Source: Heliophilum fasciatum (GTDB taxonomy: Bacteria; Bacillota; Desulfitobacteriia; Heliobacteriales; Heliobacteriaceae). Taken from it: 52,670 bases of DNA. The position numbers and the translations under genes were made by a program. The notes under the pieces are model-generated. The model was not told the DNA's origin. It did no database searches and saw only the letters and a list, made by a program, of their open reading frames with translations. The DNA lies in assembly GCF_004341395.1 (NCBI RefSeq), contig NZ_SLXT01000022.1:1-52670 (forward strand), in the 5' to 3' direction. Shown in pieces: positions 45,701-52,670 of this stretch (its first letter is position 1; each line of letters starts with the position of its first letter).

Positions 45701-46447
45701 ATCAACATGCTGGATAATGCCATTAAGTACTCACAGCCCGAGGGCACGGTGCGGTTTCAACTGATCCGTGAAGGCGATTTTTGTGTGATTACTGTTGCTG
45801 ACCAGGGGATGGGGATGACGCCGGAAACGTTGAAACGTGTCTTTGATCCCTTTTATCGCGGGAAGGAAGTCAAAGCGGTGGCGGGTACCGGTCTGGGAAT
45901 GGCCATCACGCATAAACTGGTCAGTGTGTTAGGTGGGGAAATTCGTGTGAGTTCGGTGCTCAACGAAGGAACCCAAGTGGTGGTGCGCGTTCCGGTCCGG
46001 TTTGTCCAAGTGCCGCAAGATCCTGTTGCACCGGGCGGGTCGATGGCCGCCAGTTTGCGTGAAAAGTTAAGGGATCGTCATGTACTGATCATCGACAGTG
46101 ACAACATATCGCAGATCATCTTGCGCCGAGCCATGACGGCACTTGGGATGCATGTCATGGCAGCTATGACAATTGAAGATGCCCTTGTCCAAGCTACCCA
46201 ACAGCTGCCCGACCTCGTGTTGATGGAGAAAGAATGCGATGACGGCGAAGGAAGCGATTTTGTCGATCAGTGGCTAGCCCGCCATGGCAAGCGGCCACCG
46301 GTGTTGTTGGTCACGAGTGATATTTTCCATGTAGGCCTTAACGACGAATGGCGTCAGTATGCCGACGAATTGCTCGGTAAACCCTTGACGCTGGATGAAT
46401 TACACAAACGCCTGTGGTATATTTTTCAAAAAGAACAAGAGGGATAA
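42737..46447 (+). CDS. CheB-CheR-PAS-histidine kinase-receiver fusion
   Basis: A 1236-residue cytoplasmic signalling protein. Residues about 10-200 are a CheB methylesterase domain with Ser (GASAGG), His (VVQHLSP) and Asp (GTGSDGSNG). Residues about 210-475 are a CheR methyltransferase (WSVGCSTGEEPYS; CRNMLIYF). PAS-like regions flank a coiled coil of ANEELETTNEEL repeats (about 640-705). HisKA (ELSHDLRSSLNVVLGM) and HATPase (NMLDNAIKYSQ; DQGMGM; GTGLGMAIT) follow. The C-terminal receiver (about 1115-1236) has VLMEKECDDG where the phospho-Asp is expected, so Glu replaces Asp. It probably tunes a non-classical chemosensory system; no chemoreceptor gene is adjacent. Confidence 0.9.
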   Translation: MQINEVPEVSQDLWVLVIGASAGGLRAIQEVLNRLTPDENLAVFVVQHLSPRYPSHLTSILKRTASMEVKEAVHQEMIKGGTIYVATPNHHLVLHDQRILLDGESEKVKFARPSIDVLFESAAQVYGSKTIGLILSGTGSDGSNGIISIKEHGGFTIAQESSNSCYNAMPQNAINTGAIDFVLPLNEIPRIISQIIKDTDSVNDELKLDEHLAIIELLRRNLNVDVLNYRRSTFKRRVRKRMTQLHMDTIQEYIDYLRSHPEEAEELHDDLLINVTHFLRDEGAFDSLRDNILSPLIEKIGNGETLRIWSVGCSTGEEPYSIAFIVADLLEQARKNIEVKIYATDLDEPAILEARRGIYNESKVRSMPEGYKDKYMIASGEFYKVKKQIRSWVIFGVQDITHSAPIAKVDVIVCRNMLIYFEKELQKKILTMFHYALNPGGYLFLGKSETTSILPEHFEAIDRRWKLYKSRPVLGHRIPFIRNRNTWLEQAPNEPQLNMRKVSEIVVENIPSPILVFNETLELILYNRRGQDMLQGMGLFDETGAVRAEHVALEIFNTAIQSEIKETITTGINMAPREITLPHKDIQRNYLLSIMLDNDEGRRAVLIALFMPLSRRSHTINYVINHPMDNIEKELEDAITLAEELQAANEELETTNEELQAANEELETTNEELEASNEELETTNEELEAANEELETINEELEVRTLELQSVSGLKNSVLSSINVAVIAVDMEGSILEWNPAASQLFDVPNYKALQRNLFSMPLPPEFGDMKLYLERLAAGHAEALNHIVTTWHKKTLHVDYVPLHNEELDVAGLLIVAYDITEQHALQLKIEAALSTERRLGEELMLAKADAERANHMKTEFIAELSHDLRSSLNVVLGMSQMGQERVRENRSDDEEFSKDVDEYFVITQRAAENLYNLLAQVLELSSIELGKKTIENKVFSANQLIDQISSVIAYKARRAQLQYFVQNDIEPRYMMEADFAKLCQVLINMLDNAIKYSQPEGTVRFQLIREGDFCVITVADQGMGMTPETLKRVFDPFYRGKEVKAVAGTGLGMAITHKLVSVLGGEIRVSSVLNEGTQVVVRVPVRFVQVPQDPVAPGGSMAASLREKLRDRHVLIIDSDNISQIILRRAMTALGMHVMAAMTIEDALVQATQQLPDLVLMEKECDDGEGSDFVDQWLARHGKRPPVLLVTSDIFHVGLNDEWRQYADELLGKPLTLDELHKRLWYIFQKEQEG
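44665..44838 (+). repeat. Coding repeat of the ANEELE(T/A) coiled coil
   Basis: About eight 21-base units encode seven-residue heptads of the type (Q/E)A(A/T)NEEL. This is a signalling helix commonly found between CheR and kinase parts of such fusions. The copies are diverged at third positions. Confidence 0.7.
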
Positions 46448-46465
46448 ACCCCTATAAAGAAAAAT

Positions 46466-46525
46466 GCGCTCCCTGCGTGAACGATGGGCCTTACAGGTCA
46501 TCGCTTATGCAGGGAGCGCTGTTTT
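46466..46525 (+). terminator. Terminator after the CheB-CheR fusion
   Basis: GCGCTCCCTGC (46466-46476) pairs with GCAGGGAGCGC (46509-46519), with an inner stem CGATG / CATCG and a T run. It lies between two convergent genes. Confidence 0.8.
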
Positions 46526-46592
46526 GGGGTGAAGACAGGGGATGTGCAGCACGGGCCGAAAAGTGAGGATTGCGAATCATGAGGATTGCGTA

Positions 46593-47240
46593 TCATAGGG
46601 ATTTGTTTTTTTGAGCTATGGCCCGTTGTTTGGCAAAAACGTATTGAACGATGCGATCTTGATCGTGGTGTAGGATGTCAAGAAACTCGACACCGGCAAC
46701 ATAGGAGGAGCTTTGCTCCACACGCCGGATTTCTCCCCAGAGGCGCAAGATATCTTGCTCCAGGGGGACATCGATGACGATTTGCTGTCCTATTTCCAAC
46801 TGAGTTTCACAGGAGAGGCAAACGCCACCACCGGATAAGTTACGCAAATAGGATGGTTCCCACTGCCATTCATTCATCGGTTTGTCTTCTTCGACTTTGG
46901 CAAACTGAGTTTGCACACTGAGGGGCAAACGATAAAAATTGCGCCGTTGCAATTTCTCAACTTTCAGCGGCAGTTTTACGGTCATGAGCGGGAGCGGCGA
47001 TCCTTGTCGTTGGATAATGGTCCCGCGGTAAAGCCAAATGGCGCTGTCAGTGATCTTGCAAAACTCGACCTTCTCACCGATATGCAATGGGATGATTTCG
47101 CCTTCTTTGAGGGGCAAGCTAAGAACAATCCCCTCGTCGGTAAAATCTTCGACATGGCTATAATATCTTCCAGCATAGAGACTTTCGTCACTGATCATGA
47201 TTTGAATCTGATCGTTGATTTTTAATGTTTGATCACTCAA
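46593..47240 (-). CDS. PilZ-domain c-di-GMP-binding protein (YcgR-like)
   Basis: A 215-residue protein starting at TTG 47240 after GGGAGG. Residues about 5-95 resemble the PilZN/YcgR N-terminal domain. The PilZ domain (about 97-205) has the c-di-GMP-binding arginines in LQRRNFYRLP, and the second motif reads NLSGGGVC where D/NxSxxG is expected. YcgR-like proteins slow the flagellar motor when c-di-GMP is high, so this fits with the two HD-GYP genes of the window. It lies convergent to the CheB-CheR gene. Confidence 0.85.
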   Translation of the reverse strand: MSDQTLKINDQIQIMISDESLYAGRYYSHVEDFTDEGIVLSLPLKEGEIIPLHIGEKVEFCKITDSAIWLYRGTIIQRQGSPLPLMTVKLPLKVEKLQRRNFYRLPLSVQTQFAKVEEDKPMNEWQWEPSYLRNLSGGGVCLSCETQLEIGQQIVIDVPLEQDILRLWGEIRRVEQSSSYVAGVEFLDILHHDQDRIVQYVFAKQRAIAQKNKSL

Positions 47241-47409
47241 TTGTAATGCCTCCCGTTATTCGATTATTCACATCATAAGTTATAAAGAAGCATGACTGTA
47301 AAGGGTTGAGTTATATCCTTTTATCTGTTAAATTGTAAACAATAGAAAGTCGAAATACTGTTATTTTATCATGGACGATATCCGAATATAAGTCAATAAA
47401 AAAATAATG

Positions 47410-48516
47410 TTATGTTATAGAAGTTGGTAATGAACGGATCTCATCTTCGGTTAAAATTTTAGTTACAAATACAGTGAGAGCTTTCATCAAATTGACCTCA
47501 TATTTCTTCGGGATGATCATCCCGCTTTGATCAATGAAGCAGCGCACCACCGGGCGTGTTGGATAGGCTTTGGGCACATCGATGATAACACCAATTTCGC
47601 CGGTACTGAGCGAAACGGTGCTGCCGATCGGATAGATGGCGATATTCTGTAAAAAGAGCCCCGTGATTTCCGGATCCAGTTCGCTGGTGCTGATCGCCAT
47701 GACTTTTTCATAGGCTTCATAGGGAAAAAGACCGCGATGATAAACACGATCCGAGACAAGTGCATCATAAATATCGGCAATCATCACGATGCGGGCATAT
47801 TCATGAATGGCCGAGCCTTTTAAGCCGCGGGGATAACCGGTACCGTCAAAGCGTTCATGATGTTGAAACGCCACATGGGCGGAAAGGAGGGAAACCTCGA
47901 TGCGCTGTTTGCGCAAGATGGAAAAACCGTGCTCGGCATGCTTTTGGATTGCAAGGCGCTCTTCCGCGGAATATAAGCCGGGCTTATTGAGCAACTCAAT
48001 GGGGATCAGCATCTTGCCAATATCGTGGAGCAATGCACCGCAGGCCAGATCGTGCAATTGCAGTTCATTATAGCCCATGGTAATTCCGGTCATGAGGGCA
48101 AGAATGGCGACATTGACGGAGTGACCGAAGGTATAGGAGTCAAAGGAGCGAATATCGGCAGCATGGTAAAGCATATTAGGATTGGCGAGCACTTCATCGA
48201 TGATATCGCAAACGACTTTTTTAATTTGTTTTGGCTCAAAGGCGGGATTTTGGGTAAGTTGGATCTTTTGAAAGCTCTTGCGAATTTGATCGTCTGCGTT
48301 GCGACGAATTTGTTCGCTGACTACTTCGGGGATTTCAAGGTCATTTGTCCAAGCAGATTTCACATAAATTGCGGGGATTCCAAATTCATGCAGTCGGTGA
48401 ATAAAATTGGGTGTGAGTGTTACACCGGCACTGAGAAGAATGCGCCCATCGGAACTGTAGATATTGCGAGCAAGAACAACGCCAGGCTCGGCAAAATCGA
48501 GTGAGATTTTGTGCAT
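47410..48516 (-). CDS. HD-GYP domain cyclic-di-GMP phosphodiesterase (second copy)
   Basis: A 368-residue protein; ATG 48516 has AGGTG upstream, and the frame is open for ten codons further. The N-terminal module GVVLARNIYSSDGRILLSAG matches the other HD-GYP protein at 38642. The HD-GYP core has ALLHDIGKMLIP, KHAEHGFSIL and HHERFDGTGYPRGL. It should degrade c-di-GMP. It is divergent to the actP operon, with a palindrome between them, and runs toward the PilZ gene at 46593 with a 169-bp gap. Confidence 0.92.
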   Translation of the reverse strand: MHKISLDFAEPGVVLARNIYSSDGRILLSAGVTLTPNFIHRLHEFGIPAIYVKSAWTNDLEIPEVVSEQIRRNADDQIRKSFQKIQLTQNPAFEPKQIKKVVCDIIDEVLANPNMLYHAADIRSFDSYTFGHSVNVAILALMTGITMGYNELQLHDLACGALLHDIGKMLIPIELLNKPGLYSAEERLAIQKHAEHGFSILRKQRIEVSLLSAHVAFQHHERFDGTGYPRGLKGSAIHEYARIVMIADIYDALVSDRVYHRGLFPYEAYEKVMAISTSELDPEITGLFLQNIAIYPIGSTVSLSTGEIGVIIDVPKAYPTRPVVRCFIDQSGMIIPKKYEVNLMKALTVFVTKILTEDEIRSLPTSIT

Positions 48517-48591
48517 GTTGCTACACCTGCGCTTTCTGGATACCAACTAATACAAGTGTACGATGTCCATTTCTTTTTGCCTAGGGGATTT

Positions 48592-48605
48592 CCCTACCGG
48601 TAGGG
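48592..48605. promoter_or_regulatory. Perfect 14-bp palindrome between HD-GYP and actP operon
   Basis: CCCTACCGGTAGGG lies in the 271-bp gap between divergent genes, 55 bases upstream of the actP -35 box. It is a candidate regulator site for one or both genes. The rest of the gap holds the actP promoter and no further gene. Confidence 0.45.
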
Positions 48606-48659
48606 TAAAATAAGCCAATAGTCTAAAAAAAGATTATTCTGAATTTTTAAAAAACGGTA

Positions 48660-48688
48660 TTGACAGAGAGGTGGTGAGACGATAGAAT
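48660..48688 (+). promoter_or_regulatory. Promoter of the DUF485-actP operon
   Basis: Perfect TTGACA (48660-48665), a 17-base spacer and TAGAAT (48683-48688). Confidence 0.7.
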
Positions 48689-48787
48689 TTCATTACGTCG
48701 TACAGCAGTACAGACAGCACGCTCAGAACAGATAATTATCCAAATTATCTGAAGATTGGGCCAATAATGGGAAAGGAGTTGTGTCTA

Positions 48788-49177
48788 ATGAGTGAAACAA
48801 AAGCGGTTCCTGTAGGGGATGCTCGTTGGGCGCACCCCACGAAGGCGCAGGGGCCGAATGAGATGGAATCTCAATGGAAGGAAATCAGTGAAAGTCCAGA
48901 GTTCAAAGGATTGATGTCGGCGAAGGCTAAATTTCTGATTCCCGCGATTCTTTTTTCTTTCGCTTACTATTTTATGTTGCCCATCAGCGTCGGGTATTTC
49001 CCACAAATCATGAACAAGAAGATTATTGGACCGATTAACCTTGCTTATCTGTTTGCGTTGTCTCAATTTTTTGTCGCTTGGGCCGTTGCTTTTGTCTACG
49101 CACATGTGGCCGGCAATCATTTTGATGTTACCGTCGATGCGATCAAAGCAAAATATCGGGGGAGGAGCGCACGATGA
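48788..49177 (+). CDS. DUF485 membrane protein
   Basis: A 129-residue protein. AAAGGAG lies inside the longer frame from 48767, so the start is ATG 48788. Two hydrophobic helices span about 55-80 and 90-115. The motif KFLIPAILFSFAYYFMLPI is characteristic of DUF485 proteins, which are encoded next to ActP-type acetate symporters. It overlaps actP by 4 bases (ATGA) and is probably an accessory subunit. Confidence 0.88.
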   Translation: MSETKAVPVGDARWAHPTKAQGPNEMESQWKEISESPEFKGLMSAKAKFLIPAILFSFAYYFMLPISVGYFPQIMNKKIIGPINLAYLFALSQFFVAWAVAFVYAHVAGNHFDVTVDAIKAKYRGRSAR

Positions 49178-50703
49178 AATTAATCACCTATGGGTTGTTT
49201 GGATTAATTGTTGCCATCACTTTAGGAATCACCTACTGGGCAGCACGGCGTACCAATTCGACTTCGGAATTTTATGCGGCCGGCGGTAACTTAAACGGTG
49301 TGCAAAACGGTTTTGCCATTGCCGGCGATTATATGAGTGCGGCATCCTTTCTCGGGATTGCCGGTTTGATTGCCTTGAATGGTTATGATGGTTTTCTTTA
49401 CTCTGTCGGTTGGCTGGTTGCTTATATCTCCGTGTTGCTGATTGTAGCCGAGCCGTTGCGTAACTCCGGAAAATACACGATGGCCGATGTGCTGGCTTAT
49501 CGTCTCAAGCCGAAGCCGGTGCGGACGGCAGCAGCCCTGAGTACATTAACCATTTCCACGGTGTACTTGATCGCCCAAATGGTCGGTGCCGGTAGCCTGA
49601 TTCAATTACTTATGGGGATTCCTTATGAATGGGCCATTATTATTGTCGGCACGATGATGGTGTTATATGTAGCTTTTGGTGGTATGCTGGCGACCACGTG
49701 GGTACAAATCGTCAAAGCTGGCCTTTTAATGACCGGTGCCACGATGATGGGGATCATGGTCATGTGGAAGTTCAACTTTAATGTCGTTGATTTCTTCCAA
49801 GTGATTTCGAATAAATACGGTCAAGACTTCCTTGAGCCGGGTAAACTGTACAAAAACCCGATTGAAACGATTTCGCTGGGCCTGGCGCTTGTACTGGGTA
49901 CGGCAGGTATGCCGCACATCTTGATGCGCTTTTACACGGTGCCGACGGCCAAAGTAGCGCGGCAATCGGTGATCTGGGCGATGGTGTTGATCGGTGCGTT
50001 CTACATCCTGACGACCTTCCTCGGTTTTGGCGCAGCCGCTTTCATGACGCCGGAGTTTATCAAGTCCTTTGATAAAGGCGGTAACATGGCAGCGCCGTTG
50101 CTGGCCCAGTTCCTCGGCGGTGGCGCCGGTACCGTCGGTGGGGAAGCGATGCTTTCGTTCATCGTCGCGGTGGCTTTTGCAACGATCTTGGCCGTTGTGG
50201 CTGGTTTGACCTTGGCCGCTTCCAGTGCCTTTGCTCATGACTTCTACGTCAACGTGCTCAAAGGCGGACGCGTCGATGAAGCATCGCAATTGAAAGTGGC
50301 CCGTATGGCGACTTTCGGTGTTGGTGCTGCAGCTATTGCGTTGGGGCTCTTATCGAAAGGGCAAAACGTGGCGCACTTGGTGGCTCTGGCCTTCGCTGTT
50401 GCTTCGGCAGCCAATGTGCCGGTTGTCGTTTTCTCGGTCTTCTGGAAAAAGTTCAACACGGCCGGTGCGGTTACGGGGATCATCGTCGGCTTAGTGTCCT
50501 CGATTGGTCTCGTGGCTGTCAGCCCCAACTACTTCCCGCCAGAGCAAGCCTTATTCCCGCTGAAAAACCCGGGCATCGTCAGCATTCCGCTGGGCTTCCT
50601 CGCTGCTTATGTCGGTGCGTTGCTTTTCCCGGATAAGGAAGCGGAAAGCAAATTCGACGAGCTTTATGTACGGGCCAATACGGGGATCGGTGCTGAAAAC
50701 TAA
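49174..50703 (+). CDS. actP: Acetate/solute:cation symporter ActP
   Basis: A 509-residue transporter of the sodium:solute symporter family with about 13 membrane helices. Recognisable blocks are FYAAGGNLNGVQNGFAIAGD, YMSAASFLGIAGLI, TLTISTVYLIAQMVGAG and GTAGMPHILMRFYTVP. It takes up acetate or a similar short-chain acid with a cation. The overlap with the DUF485 gene makes it the second gene of a two-gene operon. No acetyl-CoA synthetase gene follows. The start overlaps the preceding stop (ATGA). Confidence 0.9.
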   Translation: MKLITYGLFGLIVAITLGITYWAARRTNSTSEFYAAGGNLNGVQNGFAIAGDYMSAASFLGIAGLIALNGYDGFLYSVGWLVAYISVLLIVAEPLRNSGKYTMADVLAYRLKPKPVRTAAALSTLTISTVYLIAQMVGAGSLIQLLMGIPYEWAIIIVGTMMVLYVAFGGMLATTWVQIVKAGLLMTGATMMGIMVMWKFNFNVVDFFQVISNKYGQDFLEPGKLYKNPIETISLGLALVLGTAGMPHILMRFYTVPTAKVARQSVIWAMVLIGAFYILTTFLGFGAAAFMTPEFIKSFDKGGNMAAPLLAQFLGGGAGTVGGEAMLSFIVAVAFATILAVVAGLTLAASSAFAHDFYVNVLKGGRVDEASQLKVARMATFGVGAAAIALGLLSKGQNVAHLVALAFAVASAANVPVVVFSVFWKKFNTAGAVTGIIVGLVSSIGLVAVSPNYFPPEQALFPLKNPGIVSIPLGFLAAYVGALLFPDKEAESKFDELYVRANTGIGAEN

Positions 50704-50816
50704 CCAGCCGTAAACATGATATGGAATTTTTTTCGGTCCCCTGATGACTAGCAGGAAAAAGCAGCGTTGATGAAGAAGCTTAGTCCGTGGTATCAAGGGG
50801 ATAACCAAATAGTGCA

Positions 50817-50916
50817 CCGCTGGGGGAGCTCGGGTCGGACCGGGCTGAGAGGGAACAGTTGGCGATTGTTCCGACCCTTTTAACCTGATCTGGAAAATAC
50901 CAGCGTAGGAAAGCGG
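50817..50916 (+). promoter_or_regulatory. TPP riboswitch (THI box)
   Basis: It contains the conserved GGGCTGAGAGG, the ACCTGATCTGG block and the ACCAGCGTAGGAAAG end, with P1 CCGCT / AGCGG closing the element. It lies upstream of thiC with a terminator hairpin between. On binding thiamine pyrophosphate it should favour the terminator. Confidence 0.97.
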
Positions 50917-50949
50917 GAAAGAGCTCATCGTATGAACAAACATGTATAT

Positions 50950-50985
50950 GAGGCCCTTCCTGTCTTATGCAGGAAGGGCCTTTTG
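50950..50985 (+). terminator. TPP-controlled terminator ahead of thiC
   Basis: AGGCCCTTCCTG / CAGGAAGGGCCT with a 7-base loop and a short T run, 34 bases after the riboswitch. This overlaps the 5' part of the longer thiC frame, supporting a start at 51014. Confidence 0.85.
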
Positions 50986-51013
50986 CATGGAGCAAATGAA
51001 GGAGGAGCAGTCG

Positions 51014-52324
51014 ATGGCGAAGCGGCAGTGGGGCGAGACGTTATACGTGCTTGCCCAAAAAGGTGTAATGACGGAAGAAATGCAACAGGTCGCTGAAAAA
51101 GAAGGGGTTTCCCCTGAATATGTGATGAGTGAAGTGGCGGCCGGGCGCGTCGTCATTCCGGTCAATATTGTCCGTCCCCGGGCGCAGTATGACGGGATCG
51201 GCAAAGGCTTAACGACTAAAGTCAATGCGAATATCGGTACGTCGTTGGGGACGTCCGGCGTGGAACGGGAGATTCACAAGCTGCAACTGGCGGTGGAGTG
51301 TGGTGCTCACGCGGTGATGGATCTCAGTACGGGACCGGATATCGACGGTGTACGGCAAGCGTTGATCAAAGATTGCCCGGTCGCTTTCGGTACGGTGCCG
51401 ATCTATCAAGCTACGGTGGAGGCCTTGGAAGCATCGGGTGCTTTTATTCACATGACGCCGGAGCAGATGATGGATGCGGTACGTAAGCAAGCGGAAGACG
51501 GCGTTGACTTTATGACGATTCACTGCGGATTGACCCGAGAAGCGATCGAGCGCTTGCGTAGCCACCCACGGATTGCCGATATTGTATCGCGGGGCGGATC
51601 GTTCTTGACGGGATGGATGCTGCAGCATGACAAAGAAAACCCGTTCTTTGAGCGATTTGATGAGATCTTGGAGATTGCGCGGCGCTATGATATTACGTTA
51701 AGCCTCGGTGATGCGTTGCGTCCCGGTTGTGTGGCCGATGCGACTGATCGTGGCCAGATTCAGGAGTTGATCATTTTAGGTGAACTGGTTGATCGCTGCC
51801 GTCAAGCCGGCGTGCAGGTAATGGTCGAAGGCCCAGGCCACATGGCACTGCATCAGATCGAGATGAACATCAAATTGCAAAAACGACTTTGTGAGGATGC
51901 ACCTTTTTATGTGCTTGGACCGCTCGTTACGGATATTGCACCGGGTTATGATCACATCACGTCGGCCATCGGCGGGGCCATTGCGGCATCGGCCGGTGCG
52001 GATTTCCTTTGTTATGTCACACCGGCAGAGCATTTGAGTCTGCCGAACGACGAAGATGTGCGTATGGGTGTCATTGCCTCGCGGATCGCCGGGCATGCAG
52101 CCGACTTGGCCAAAGGAATTCCTTCGGCTGTTCAACGGGATCGCGCTATGGGGATGGCCCGTAAAGCCCTTAACTGGACGAAACAGCGCGAATTAGCCAT
52201 CGATCCTCGGCCCTTTGAGGCGCATCCTCATACCCGTACTGAGGAAGGCTGCTCTATGTGCGGCCCCTACTGCGCCATGCGTATCGTCAGTGATCATTTA
52301 GGAAAACCGATGACGCATTGTTAG
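51014..52324 (+). CDS. thiC: Phosphomethylpyrimidine synthase ThiC
   Basis: A 436-residue radical-SAM enzyme that turns aminoimidazole ribotide into the thiamine pyrimidine (HMP-P). ATG 51014 follows AAGGAGG; the frame is open from 50942 but that part is the terminator. Core blocks are ANIGTSLGTSGVEREIHKLQ, DLSTGPDIDGVRQALI, TIHCGLTR, SLGDALRPGC and MVEGPGHMALHQIEMN. The C-terminal iron-sulfur motif is CSMCGPYCAMR, with a CX2CX3C spacing as in short-form ThiC. The TPP riboswitch indicates the thiamine role rather than the B12-ligand paralogue BzaF. Confidence 0.94.
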   Translation: MAKRQWGETLYVLAQKGVMTEEMQQVAEKEGVSPEYVMSEVAAGRVVIPVNIVRPRAQYDGIGKGLTTKVNANIGTSLGTSGVEREIHKLQLAVECGAHAVMDLSTGPDIDGVRQALIKDCPVAFGTVPIYQATVEALEASGAFIHMTPEQMMDAVRKQAEDGVDFMTIHCGLTREAIERLRSHPRIADIVSRGGSFLTGWMLQHDKENPFFERFDEILEIARRYDITLSLGDALRPGCVADATDRGQIQELIILGELVDRCRQAGVQVMVEGPGHMALHQIEMNIKLQKRLCEDAPFYVLGPLVTDIAPGYDHITSAIGGAIAASAGADFLCYVTPAEHLSLPNDEDVRMGVIASRIAGHAADLAKGIPSAVQRDRAMGMARKALNWTKQRELAIDPRPFEAHPHTRTEEGCSMCGPYCAMRIVSDHLGKPMTHC

Positions 52325-52371
52325 TGAATGTGGAGTAGTTTAATCATCTAAAAACTGTATTAAGAAAAAGA

Positions 52372-52400
52372 TTGACGGCGGTGAGGAGACGTGTTAAGAT
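52372..52400 (+). promoter_or_regulatory. rRNA promoter P1
   Basis: TTGACG, a 17-base spacer and TAAGAT, 250 bases before the 16S start. Confidence 0.65.
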
Positions 52401-52473
52401 ACTCCTCGCCGCCGAAAACGGTGGTAGCAACTTGGTTCGAATGCCGCTTCTAAAGAGAGGATAAAAAAACCTC

Positions 52474-52502
52474 TTGCGTAGCACGAATGAGTATGCTAGA
52501 AT
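52474..52502 (+). promoter_or_regulatory. rRNA promoter P2
   Basis: TTGCGT, a 17-base spacer and TAGAAT, about 145 bases before the 16S start. Tandem promoters are common for rRNA operons. The rest of the 320-base leader after thiC shows no gene. Confidence 0.6.
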
Positions 52503-52647
52503 CTATAAATGTCGCCGCGAGTTGAAACAACACGAACGAAGTCGGCACAACTTGGTCCTTGAAAATCAAACAGTTGAAAAAGCGTGATAACCTTTAATTC
52601 ATTTATTCCAGTTAGTAAGTAAACGAGCTTGACTCGAACACTTCATA

Positions 52648-52670
52648 TTTTATGGAGAGTTTGATCCTGG
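52648..52670 (+). rRNA. 16S ribosomal RNA, 5' end (partial)
   Basis: The last bases read TTTATGGAGAGTTTGATCCTGG, the universally conserved beginning of bacterial 16S rRNA; the gene continues past the window. The leading TTTATGGAGAG form is that of Bacillota. Confidence 0.95.

Noticed and set aside
50942-51013. N-terminal extension of thiC
   Set aside because: These bases form the terminator controlled by the TPP riboswitch; a good ribosome-binding site marks 51014.

Overview
The window looks like chromosomal DNA of a spore-forming, flagellated, mostly anaerobic Bacillota (Clostridia-type) bacterium. The evidence is Shine-Dalgarno-rich starts (many TTG/GTG), the prkA-yhbH-spoVR sporulation/stress set, an SLH-domain surface protein, FlaG, several HD-GYP/PilZ c-di-GMP proteins, a short clostridial-type ThiC, and a 16S rRNA 5' end of Bacillota type at the right edge. 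Copper-amine-oxidase-like secreted proteins and a CxxCH protein would suit a Peptococcaceae/heliobacterial lineage, but the genus is a guess.

Layout. 1-95: end of an IS21-like element that cuts the 3' end of a receiver/SARP-type regulator (79-867), whose partner is a large hybrid histidine kinase (975-3584). 3.7-7.1 kb: a lipoprotein, a leader-like hairpin series, a holin-LLH-like membrane protein, and a convergent pair of coiled-coil/DivIVA-like proteins, one with a 12-residue Pro-Glu repeat. 7.3-10.6 kb: orphan Dam methylase and a UvrD/PcrA-type helicase. 10.7-12.9 kb: a secreted SLH/Calx-beta protein whose C-terminus carries two copies of a chemoreceptor signalling tip. 13.1-23.3 kb: accessory, defence-type region with a heptad-repeat protein, a STAS-like protein, a complete type I restriction-modification operon (hsdM-hsdS-hsdR), an AAA ATPase, a truncated subtilase lacking its catalytic Ser block, and an N-terminally truncated uracil-DNA-glycosylase-like gene.

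23.4-35.1 kb: secreted copper-amine-oxidase-domain protein, flaG, an sfsA/GIY-YIG fusion, a crotonase, the arsRDA operon with a recognisable promoter/operator, a cyclopropane fatty acid synthase, two tiny membrane ORFs, a MazG-like protein, tRNA-Thr(CGT), a secreted CxxCH protein and a PAS histidine kinase. 35.3-41.4 kb: prkA, yhbH, an HD-GYP phosphodiesterase, an unidentified structured RNA with its own promoter and terminator-like hairpin, and spoVR. 41.6-48.5 kb: an orphan amino-acid-binding lipoprotein, a 1236-residue CheB-CheR-PAS-kinase-receiver fusion, a PilZ protein and a second HD-GYP protein. 48.6-52.3 kb: DUF485-actP acetate uptake operon, then a TPP riboswitch, terminator and thiC. 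52.37-52.67 kb: tandem rRNA promoters and the first bases of a 16S rRNA gene.

Themes: c-di-GMP and two-component signalling (two HD-GYP proteins, one PilZ protein, three histidine kinases), surface and sporulation functions, and a defence island that has suffered a deletion. The best candidates for undescribed biology are the SLH/Calx-beta/MCP-tip protein, the structured RNA before spoVR, the HD-GYP gene embedded in the prkA-yhbH-spoVR cluster, and the two micro-ORFs.
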